A stretch of 64,000 bases of DNA, taken from Ciona savignyi. Lineage: Eukaryota; Chordata; Ascidiacea; Phlebobranchia; Cionidae. Under the pieces are notes generated by a model. It searched no databases and was not told the DNA's origin. It saw nothing but the letters and a program-made list of their open reading frames with translations. Numbering within the stretch: position 1 is the first letter of the stretch; every line of letters starts with the position of its first letter. The translations under genes were made by a program, and so were the position numbers. The stretch spans positions 117,482 through 181,481 of the forward strand of contig CH000138.1 of NCBI GenBank assembly GCA_000149265.1, in the 5' to 3' direction. This document shows, one piece after another, positions 25,501-37,500 of this stretch.

Positions 25501-28500
25501 TTGAAACCCATCACTGGGTTTATTGCAATTTTTAGGAGAAAAAAAGAGAAAAAAAAACGAACTCACTTCACCCCACTCCTTGTTTTTTGGAGGCAATGGG
25601 TAATGCTCTGTGATGTCATAGGCGATATTCTCCATGAACCATTTAAAGCTCTTGCAATTGTGTTCTTGCCGATATTTCACCTGTAAGTTTTGTTGTTAGA
25701 ACTTGATATTTATATACTGGTGAGTGGAAATAAGCAAGTGAGGTTTTGTCTGCCTTTAGCTATATTTATTCACAAAAACTTAATCTTATGCTTTGAATAA
25801 CAGAATTTAAATTTAGTATAGGATAATTAAGTTTTAAGCTTGTAAATGGGAAATGTGTTAGCGTTTTTACGAGTCAATCATTAGATTACCTAGCAAATAC
25901 GGTATGCATAAAGTTGCTATAGTCTATCTATTAAATTAATACCATGTATGTATTACTATCACTCACTTTAGAACAGTAAACTAGACAGCAGATTAAACAA
26001 AGACAAAGTACAGCACTTTAGAACAGTAAGCAAAGTACAGTATGATAGAAATCAGGTAATTTACACAAACAATTCGACCTTTCTACATATCATCATTAGT
26101 GTGAAATTGAAACGGTTGTGTAAATTATGCAATTTCCTTTAATTATTAAGGGTGTATTGTTTCTTATTAGACTTCAAACCAGTTGTAATCAAACACTTGT
26201 TACACTTAACCGAATTAAACAATAATGTTTAAACAGTTGACAAAAAGAGGGTAAAATAGACAATTATCTTTAAACAGTTGATAAAAAGAGGGTATTCCTA
26301 CAAAATTACTAACTTCCCTTCCCATTTCTTAGGGAAAATAATTGAAAGCTAAACTAATTTACACCGAAAAATATATTTTTATGCTTTTCTATACAGTTAT
26401 ATTGTAATAGTCTTAGGGCTGTGTGTAAAAAGTGTATATAACAAAAAAATAATTGGTGATTATAAAGACACTATAAAGAAAATCATATAAAATTTAGGAA
26501 TAAAAATTAATCACTAAATGCATAAAAATAGGATGATATTAGAGCATTTAAAACCACTTACACATTAATTTAATTAATAATTTGAATTAACCAAATACGA
26601 CTGTTAAATGTAATATGATGTCATAACAGCCATTACTAAATAATATGGATGTAATTTAATGTCATAACAGCCATTACTAAATAACCATTTAAAGTGAGTT
26701 CCAAAGATTTGAAATTGAACAGTAATTTTCCATTGACGCTTATTGGGTTTCTCAGTTTTTTTTTGAGTCACATTACGGAAAACGAAAATGAAATACAAAT
26801 CTATATCGGTAGTGACTTATGATTCATAGCATGCATGGGGGTATTTCTGAGTATTTCTAAGAATGCTCAAGAGTTGTTTACGTTTTATTTAATAGTGTGG
26901 GGATTTTCCATATTCGATCAAAAGTGCAGACGTGCAGAGAATAGTGTTGTATTTTTACAATCCTGAGTTACATGTCCACTTATATACTATTAAACCACGT
27001 GCTTTTAATAAACAACTTGTCTAATTTGCATTAGATATGGTGCATTCTGCATTGTTAAAAATATTCAATAAAAAAGAAAATTTTCTTGTGGAAAACGCAT
27101 AAATGAAATATTTTTTAAATTTACCTTGTGTACTGTTTTTAACACGCAACTTTTAGGTCATTTACGGATATTTTTAAAAATCATGCAATATAACAGACAT
27201 TTTTTTAACAGTCACAATAAACATTTCTAAAAAACCTAGCATGATTTAAAAAAACAGTGAAACTGCACATTGCTATTGCATAGTCCGGCCGGTTAGTCTG
27301 GTAGTTTAGTGCGGTGCTTTTCAGCCGAAAGGTTGCAGGTTCGAAACTGGTTGCTAGCTAGTCGGTTGTGTCACTGGACAAGGCACTTAACTGACATTGC
27401 CTAAACCCAGCGGATTAATGGGTTCTACCAAATTAAAGGCATATCTCAATAATAACACACTTCAATAGCTAAGGTAACCCGGCGGTGGGCGCAAGGTGAT
27501 CTGACGATTGCCCGTGTGTTAACCCTCTTCGAGTTCCCATGCACGGGGATAAACATAAATATCCTATCCTATCCATAATGGATACCTGTGCGCTGATATC
27601 TCCATAAGGCATATTGATGGTTTCAGGTCGGCTTGCATAGAAGTAGTCTTTGTATTCGTCCCACCACGTTTCTACCACTCGTATGTAATTCTGTGGAAAT
27701 GGGTGGTTGGTTTTGTCCGACTGATTATCTTGGTGTGTTAGTGCGTCGCCTATCAGACATAGGGTTGCAGATTCGAAACTGGTCGCTAGCTAGTTGATTA
27801 TGTCCTTGGGTAAGGTACTAAATTAACATTGACTAAACGTAGTGGCATAATAGTTTCTACCACATTAAAAGGAACGTGTGAATTATACACAACACACTGC
27901 AATAGCTCTGGTAACCCGATAGTGGGGACAAGGAATCTGACGAAAATAAACATGAATATCCTATGCTACTCTGGTTCAATTATATTTGATAAAGGAAATA
28001 CCATATTAATGAAATTATTTTATTGTGAACACAATCTATTTTAAGCTAAAACAGTGTCATTGGTTTAGATTATATTTATTGGTGGGTACAGAAACCATTT
28101 TAATTGATTTATCCATAATTATCCGTAAGTTGCCCATGCCTGGTTTAAGGTATATATTTTAATAGTCAGTATAATAAATCAACTCAACTGACTAATTTAT
28201 CACCACCGTCCCGTAGAAAAAACAGTTTGATCCAGCTCTTACCCTTAGACTTGGGTTTGAAGGTACATACTCTGGCGGTGGATTTCCACTCCACCCTGGA
28301 AGGCGGTAAACGTGTCCGATCCTTGAGCATGGGACGAACAGTACCTCTCCCTCGCACATCCATATCTGAAAATAACCAAGGATAGGAGGATATTCATGTT
28401 TATCTCTGTGGATGGAAAACCAAGGGGGTTAACACACACATCCATATCTGTAAATAACCAACATCAAGATTTTAAGATTACAACCAACATCGGGCTAGGG

Positions 28501-31500
28501 GTTTAACATTTTAAGATAGGATATAGGATAGGATAGGATATTTTATGTTTATCCTCGTGGATGGGAAAACCAAGGCGGTTACCACATGGCAATCGTAAGA
28601 TAACCTTGCGCCCATCATTGGGTTACTAGAGCTATTGCATTGTATGTGTATAATTCACACGTTCCTTCAATTTAGTAGAAGCCATTAATCTGCTGGGTTT
28701 AGGTAAGGTTCGTTAAGTGCCTTGCCCAAGGACACAACCGACTAGCTAGCGACCAGTTTCGAACCTGCAACCCTATGGCTGAAAGGCAATGCACTAAACC
28801 AACAGACCAATCTGTCGGTTTAAGAGTAAAATTTGCTTTAGGGGCAGTACCGATTGACTGTTCAGTTGCACTTGTAGGCTAACTTTATAGTTATCGCCAT
28901 ATCAAAGTCACTTGTGTCCTCAGGCAAAGCACTTAATGGACATTTCCCGGACCCAACGAAATAAGGGGCTCAACTAAAACTAAAGGAATATCCTAAGCAT
29001 ATATAATATTGCAGAATCTCCAGTAACTGGACAGTGAGCACAAGGTAACTTGACAACTGTCCATGTGATAATATCCTATAGATAATACAAAAATTACCTT
29101 AAACGAAAGCTCAAAATTTTCTCCGCCCCAAATCTCAAGTCCAGGATCGTAGAGCCCAATGTCAAAAAAGTATTGTCGCTCAATAGCGAAGAGCCCCCCT
29201 GCCATAGCTGGTGACCTAGGGGTGAAATATAATGGTCAGGATAACCATAAAGGATAAAAAAGTTTATAGCTGGTTCGTTTATTTTATATTATTTTGTCTG
29301 AGTACCAAATAACAGCAAGTACCAACACACCATGACACAGGAACAGATAGTAACACAATCAGTTGTTAAAATACGTTACATAAGAGAAAATAATTATTAA
29401 GTATATAAACACCAACAATCACCAGAATACTGGATATATTTGCAGTGCTTTGTGTTTGTAAAGGGTAGGTAAACCTTATTTTATTTTAAGATCGGCTTGT
29501 TTAAATGATTTTTTTTAAGATTTAAAAAAGTAGAAAACAAAACGAACATCGTTTAATTGCCTCTAAACTCATTTGCGGTGTGATCCGCACAACTAGAAAA
29601 TGTCCCCGCTCTAGGACAAATTTCAATATATAGACAAAGTCCACCAACAGCCTACACTTAATTATATCTTAATCCGCCCTTTATGTGGGTGGTGGAATTA
29701 CAAATCGAATTCATACTTGGCATACTTTAATATTGTACGATCTCATATTTCTCGAATATGGTATCGAATGACGCACTGACCACGCAAGAACAATTACTAT
29801 TATTTTGTTTGTGGACGTAACAAAGGAAGCTAAAATCTGGCACGCGACCCGGTATTAAGGACAGGGATTCAGGAATTTGATTGCGGTCGTCTTTTAACCG
29901 GGCGTTTGCTGTTATTTTAATCGCGCGTATCTTGAAGAATCCAAGTCGTTTTACTTTTTAACCGAAGCTTCGCCTCTAAAAGTTTCAATCGCAGTATAAT
30001 GCATGAAGTTGTTCGGCAGTCTCAGCAAAAAGTACATTTCATGTTTAGACGTTTCAAAAGGTTATATTTTATTCCATTTCCATCAAATCTGATTCTGGTA
30101 AAGAAACGTTTGGCAATGCCTCAAAATATATAAAAAAAAGTGTTAACCTTTTTGATCGTCACATCCGGCATGTTTCATTCTAGGTTGTCTTATTTTTTGT
30201 CCTAAGTCGTGAGGTTAGTCACTAGTTTTAACTGCGGTATGTCGGTTCACCTTTCTGTGATCGTATCACTTTACTTCTACGTGTATTTCTGGCGTAATTT
30301 GTGGGGTTAATCTTCCTAGTCGTCTTAAGAAAACAAAAATAGTGATAAAGTACATTTTAATTTGACGTGTATTTTCAACTCTTTGTTTCATGACGTATTT
30401 TCCTTTTTACCTCAAATAAAGGTTGCATATTTTTATTTCGCTGGAGAAGCGTTTAAATTTATTGATCAGAGCGACTGTTAGGGACAGAAAATAACCGGAG
30501 ACAATAGCCGGACCTTTTAAGCGAGTGTGGCATTTGCATAAAAACAACTCCCTTGGCGGCATTAGCATTATAGCTGGTTATAGTGCGAACAACCGTACAG
30601 GACATATAGACATATATAGGCATCGGCGGTTGTTTATATGGGCACGTGCTTGATACTATCCCCAACATTAGTACAACAGCTGATACGTCATTCTGAGAGT
30701 GAAATTTTGCTTCGAATATTTCTTCGCGAGTAAAGCATACCCTGTCCGGTGGTGTATCGCGTTACTATAGAGAGGGATATACATTCCATTACGATATGAA
30801 ACGCAGTTCACGCGCTTACGTCTTCAGTGCGTGGGCCTTATTAGGTCATAAAGCGAATTGGCGGAGCGCATTATCAGACACGCGCAGAGGACGCGCTTTA
30901 CCTTATTTGGCGTTGAATGATTCAAACAAGCAAGGCGCTATTCCACTGAGTAATTAGAATAACGCTGGAATCGGCACTGAAGTATTGAAAATACTCGAAA
31001 ACGGTAGTATGCATATTGCTGTGTTTTGCTAAGTGCGTAAGACGTTACATAGTTTGCGTGATTCGTGTCGGGGCAGCTATAGAAAGTACCAGAACCGTTT
31101 TCCCACGACAGCTCAGCTGGCACCGTTAAGCGCGAGGGAAGTTATCAAAAAGCGGCGCCAAGATGTGTGGAATGAAAAGGGAAATGTACAGGATTTGATT
31201 GTTAGTTTGGGGATAAAATTGGAGAAAAGTATTGTACGAATTACAGCAGATTTACCTAGGTGGGTGGTGGTAAAGGAAATGAAGGAGGCTTCGAATTTTG
31301 CCTTAAGTTTGGGCAAAAACAAAAGCAAGTAGTTTAGTTTTTCGCTTCTTTATTACATTACAAAAGAACTGCATAATTATTTAAAGTAAAGGAGGCAGGC
31401 AAAACGGCAAAACGACCTGCTATTATTTTACAAGTTTGCTCGATTTTTTTTATCCTCAATACAGAAGAAGAATAACACAAATTTAGGTTAAAAAAGTTGG

Positions 31501-34500
31501 ATAAAACTGCAAAACTACATTAGTTAAAACACGTCAGTGAATACGCACAGTATAACGGGATACTGTATACAAACTGTTGCGTACTACTGAGCATAAACGC
31601 TGGACCGATACGTATATTGGATAATTCGTCGTTTTGTTTACCAAATAAAGTAATATGTTCTATAATCCATCTTACTTTAAAGAAGGGAAGGAAAACTTAG
31701 GGAGTTTTTAAGCTTAGTTATTTACGGTTTTTAGTTACATAAATGAAGACACAGCAGTGGTTTTGTTAGCAGAAAAACAGCAAGAACGACAAACTACAGT
31801 ACAACACGGCAATGTACAAACCAAACTATAATATTGGTGAAATTAGATCGCGTACTAAATGCTTTGTGTAATAATTTAAGGTAAATTATTGAGATTAAGA
31901 TACTAACATTTTGAACATACGTAGCCAATTACATAATATTATTTCTGTCTGTAAAGAATTGTATACACTTTGGTTTCAATAATATCAATTACCAATTTAT
32001 TGTATGAATGGGAAATAGAGTGAATGTTCATTATAGTTATTATAATCTTTTTCTTTGAAGTATATCTACAATATACTCAATCGAATTGTCGACTGGGTGA
32101 AATTTAAAATTTCTATTTTATAATTCGATATTTAGTGTTGTCGATTAAAATGGTCTCTAAATATGGAGAGCGTTCGAATAACTCAAATCACGACCATATA
32201 ATACCGTTTAATTAAAAGTATTAGAAATGCCAAGCGGAAAAAAACTAAAAGGAGGGAAAGAGAGAAGGAAACTGCACACTAAAATAAAGATTAGGGCATT
32301 AGAGAGTTAAAAGTTGGGGTAGGGTTAGTTTTGTGGAAAACTAAAAGGAGGGAAAGTGGAAAGGAGGTAAACTACACACTAAAATGAAGATTGTGACATT
32401 AGAGATAGTTAAGGTAATTCAGGGGTTGAGATTAGTGTTTAGGGCTGGGTTAGAATTAGCATCCATAGTTTTAGTGAGAAGTTTCCCTATCTCCCTCCTT
32501 TTATTGTTGCCAACGCCAACGTTACATTTGTCGGCTAACGACCCCGTATTAAATATCATCCATATATATTAAATATAGATATTAAATATCATCGTATATC
32601 ATCCATAGTTTTAGTGAGAAGTTTCCCTCTCTCCCTACTTCTGCCTTTTGTTGCCAACGCCAACGTGACATGTGTCGGTTAACGACCCCGTTTTAGACTA
32701 ATTGTAAACACGACAACGTCACGAAAAAATGTTGTGAACCAGTCTTTGTCAACCTTTTTTGAAATCGTACACACTTTCAACTTTTACTTAAAATCTTGTA
32801 CACCCCGGTCTTTATAGCAGTAAAATTACTCAGTAAAATCGGTTCAAAATCATAGTTTTGTCAATTTAAAATAATACAGTGACACCTGGTATGAAAATAA
32901 ATTCCATATATTGTTGTATGGTATGTTGTAAACCCAGTAAACCCTATTATATATTGGCACCCCCTTTACAAAATTGATACACATTTGAGTGTACAAATCA
33001 CACGGTTAAAAAGCAGTGATTTAAGGTCATACATCTTTAACACCCCAGTAAACCCTCTTATAGTGGCATGCCCTTGGGTGTACAATACACACGGTTGAAA
33101 AGCAATGTTGTAAACGACTGTTTTCTTGGGTTGATTGAAAGGTTAAAAAGTAGCACCGAAGTGACATTTATATTATTTATAGCTCCCATTTGCACTGTGG
33201 TGAAATATTGAATTGTGGAGTGCAGTTTTTAAATTATTGTTAATTTGTTTTATGCATCTAAATAAAGCGTCATGTGATTAAAAACACAAAATTCTCGTAA
33301 TTCTTTATAGTTAAAAGGGAAACTTGGCCTAAAAATACTCTTAAAAATGTCGTTTCAATTTCATTTTTAACTAATTCTTCATCACTTAATTCCAATTTTT
33401 TAAATTCTATTCTACGTAATTCAACAATTTTTACGAATTCTGTATTACTTCATTGAAATTTTTTAATTCTATGTTACTAAATTCCAATTTTCTAATTCCC
33501 AATTTCCTAAAATATAGGATTAAAAAATCCGCTTTTGTGTTTTCTGCTTATCCGTAGACAATCCTTTAATTCCATCCATCATTATTAATTATCACTTAAT
33601 CTTCTACAGGAATAGGTCAATTTATAGATTAACAAATGGCGCAGGTCGATAATTTAATGTCGATACCAAGACCCACCGACCTAAGCATTAAAAGCTGCAT
33701 GGCCCAGAAATACGACGTTGATTTCGACCCAAGCAACTGTCGCATGTTTCCTAATATCAGTCCGGAAGGCCAGCAAAACTCCCCGGTCGCTTTGGTGTTC
33801 GACGGCGGGGTTTCGAAGCTCGAAAACGCCGCGGCGAGGCTGGTAGTACTCGATAGTCTATTCGCGCATCAGAATGGCTTAGTCCCGAACCTGGCAAGCC
33901 CGGCTTCGCCGACTTATGAAACGTCACCGCCATTAAAACGTCAGCGGACCAGAGATGGGCACTTCAACTTTATGAGCGGCTTAAAAGGCAAGTTTACGCG
34001 ATTACGATTCTTGAAAAGAACGCGGGGACTTCCGTGTTCGTTATTTCAACGGTCGCTTTTGGAATGTAATCTTTAGGATAAGATAGAATTTCTATGATAT
34101 TCATGTTTATACCCGTAAATGAGAAAGCGCAAGGGGCGTTAGCACACGTAAAATCGTCAAATAATCTCGCACCCACCGTTGGGTCTGGTTCCAGAGACTT
34201 GCTATGTTTATAAGGTAAAGTGCAGTTAAGATATGCCCGTAACAGGACCGTATATTTAGCATATATTTGGTTTTATATGTATTATCTCGTTTTTACGGCC
34301 TAATGCTTTGTGCATAATTGGTCCAATTTACAGTTGTTTGCATAAGAAAATGCTACAGAATCATATATGGCGTCATAGGGAAATTCCCAAAGTTAAATCG
34401 CCCTACCGTGACCTTGTGGAAATAAACATGTAAACCACCGTTTGACTAGAACCAAAAACACGACTCAGTCGTATGATGATGCTGAACTACGTGACATTTT

Positions 34501-37500
34501 AACAACAATGCCCTTTCAACGTCACAGCCGATTATTTAACAGATCATTATGACGTGATAAATGTTATTTTCGCCCGGTGAAAAACTGCTGCCAGTGTAAA
34601 CACACGCGCCAACTCATTTTTGGTGCAAATACGATTTAATTTTGTTATACCACAGTTTAGCTTAGTTTTTAATGATCGCGTCCGTTCTCTATAATTTGCG
34701 TGCATTTTTGGGTAATTTAGGCGAGGTTTTTGCACCGTCTTAATGGGTTCTTTTAAAATCTAAAAATGTCGAAATTTGTGCAAATTGAAAGAACTAAAGT
34801 TCATGTGCGTATTTCACAAATTATGTATCGTTTTCTATGCAATATTCACCATTTGCTTCGGTAGCTCAATGGTCAGAGCGTGGTGGCGTTAATCACAAAT
34901 CCTGGCTTCGATTCTTACTCGAGGCCAAATTTTTCTGTTTTTTTTTTACTTGGTCGGTGTGGGTGCGTTTTTTGGCTTTTATTTAGCGGTGCGACGCGAA
35001 TGCGTGTTTTTTTACAAGTTTCGTTTCTTAAACTACAAGCTGTATACTAGGTAGTCGCGTTAACCGCCTTTTTGTATTTATCCAGCCAATCACCGAGCCG
35101 ACCAACGCGAGACGACGAAATCGAGCTCTCCACCGACACCTACCGGACGTGGACGCGGATGCAAAAGGAAGGGAGGCTGGAAATTCCACGATTTGTCGGA
35201 CGAAAGTGACGGACTGGGACGGAGGAAACGGACTTACTGTAATAATCGACTGGAAAACGAAATCCTGCAGGTTGGTATGGTTTAAAAAAATAACAGGGAT
35301 TTAGGGTAAAAGTACACACCAAAATTAATACAAGCGTTTGACGAAAAAAAAAGAAAAAAAAAAAAAACGGACAAAAACAATATGTGTCCCATTTTTTCAA
35401 ATGGGACCCATAATTCGGGTGGATTTAAGGCTGGGATTAGAATAACCATAAAACCTCCATTTTACCGCCATGGGGCTCTATTTTAACCCTGCCTTTATTA
35501 AAAGTGGAGTTCAAATAGAGGTGGCGCCTAAATAGAGGTTTTACGGAAGTTCTGTTACTAATGTTATTATAAAGACAGTTTGGTGCACGTCCATGGTAAA
35601 GTTGCTGGGGCTATACTATGGAGCTGTTACGGTACACGGGAATTATTATTCCGATTATGCTCGCAGTCGAGTTACTGGCTACTAATACGTAAAACGAGCT
35701 TATATCCATCGCTTCGTGTTCACAGTCGAATTTCCCGTGCTAGAGACGAATAGTTTGTTATACTGGTAAAGTGTGGTGATCTGCGGGTATAAGGTGATGA
35801 TCGGTGTTTTAATAGCTTGACGAAGAATTGACCGCTGTAACCTGGCGCGCAACACTTCTTATCAATCGAAGTCAAAATTGCGAAAAAAACATATCGAAAT
35901 TTCTAAACATTTTGACGAAATACATTATTATCATCACGATGTTTTTTCTAAATTTCAACATGCAAAATATTTCAAAAAAATAGATCATCTTTAACGAAAG
36001 ACAAACATATTTTCAGAACGAATATTTTTTCTAAATTTTAACATGCAAAATATTTCAAATAAATAGATCATCTTTAACGAAAGACAAACATATTTTCACG
36101 CCGAAAGCGATATAAAAAATTCACAAATTCCGCACCAAGAAAAACATTACCGTATTCGGCGATTCGTTACAACCCGCTGACGATACTAAGAAAAATATTT
36201 CGTAATTCGCATCAATCCAATATACCGTATAAGACCGCATCTATTATGCAAATTTGGACTTTGTACCGAAGAAAATGTAATCCGATTCCGGAAATCTATT
36301 TTAAATATAGACGTATTAGACCGTAATTTGATTTAAATATTAATTATTTTCAAAGCTACCAGTTCTATTTTTGACGTATTAATGTCACTAATCCAACGAT
36401 TTAATGTGCGATGCTCTGAAATCCATTTATTAAAAGTGTTTTCAAAACCCGGAACCTGCGGTTCTAAACTGTCGTATCGTTTAACGTGTAATGTGTTTCC
36501 AATAGTCTTTATAAACTCTGGCATTTTAACAGGATGCGATTTACTTTTATGGTACAAACTACGATACGATTTAATGGGATCGAATAGGATGCGATTTTAT
36601 CTGAGAGCGTGGGATAATAGCGAACTTAAAACACGGTTGTGAGAAACCGTGCAATTATATGATTTGAGTTAAATAGGCCCCCGGATTAATAATTTGGGTA
36701 AAATAGGGCTCCGGTTTGATGATTTGCGAAAATAAGCTTCTGCTTGCTAATTTGCGTAAAATAACCCTCTGGTTTGGTGATTTGCGTGAACTAACCCTCT
36801 GATTTTCCCTCCAGGTGTATCAGGACCGGATCACAATAAAGGACGTGGCGGGCGGTAAGAATGGGGAACGGCTTGTTGTTATAGAACCGAGCACGATACA
36901 CGACCCGGATATAGTGAAGCACAACACAGCGTTACGACTTATCCTCGACAAAAAGAAAGGAATCTACAAATTACAGGTTTGTGCGAAAGTTGACGCATTT
37001 TGAAAACGGTTTGAGCAAAAACTTAGCGAATATCAGCAATGTTTCTATCATACACACTGCTCACTGAAGAAGATTACAAAAACTAATGTGAAAAAAAATT
37101 TGTAATGTGAAAAAAAAAGTAATGTGAAAAAAAAATTTTTTTTTCAATTTTTGCACAAAAACTTTTCTAATAAATGTATAAAAACGTTTTTTCCAAAAGT
37201 CGTGTAAAAAAATTTTTTTGGGGAAACTTAAGCAACGTACTTATCGGTAACATTCATACCGCACACGACACACCAGTTACGTTAACACGGGAAAACACCA
37301 TCAGCCCAAGGGGAAACACTACACGGGAAAACACCATCAGCCCAAGGGGAAACATAAGAATATATTGTAATCTAATTGGGCGGAGATATTAAATGTACCA
37401 CGGCCGACGTGAATGTACATGTTAAAAGGATTTATCTCAAATACTACAAGGAAAGCAAGCACTTTTAAACGCACATCAACCCATGTTATTAAATCTGGTA

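Larger units (their letters stand above)
29216..33608. other. Left part of the large GALNT7 intron
   Basis: Apart from the open frame at 31033 and the MITE cluster at 32240, no gene was found; mostly AT-rich unique DNA. Confidence 0.5.

Noticed and set aside
29400-31000. LINE or retroelement coding remains in the large intron
   Set aside because: No reverse transcriptase or endonuclease motif seen in any frame.
33988-34076. Extension of the first exon of the nested gene to its genomic stop
   Set aside because: The GC donor at 33988 keeps frame with the next exon, and the extension runs to the edge of a SINE.
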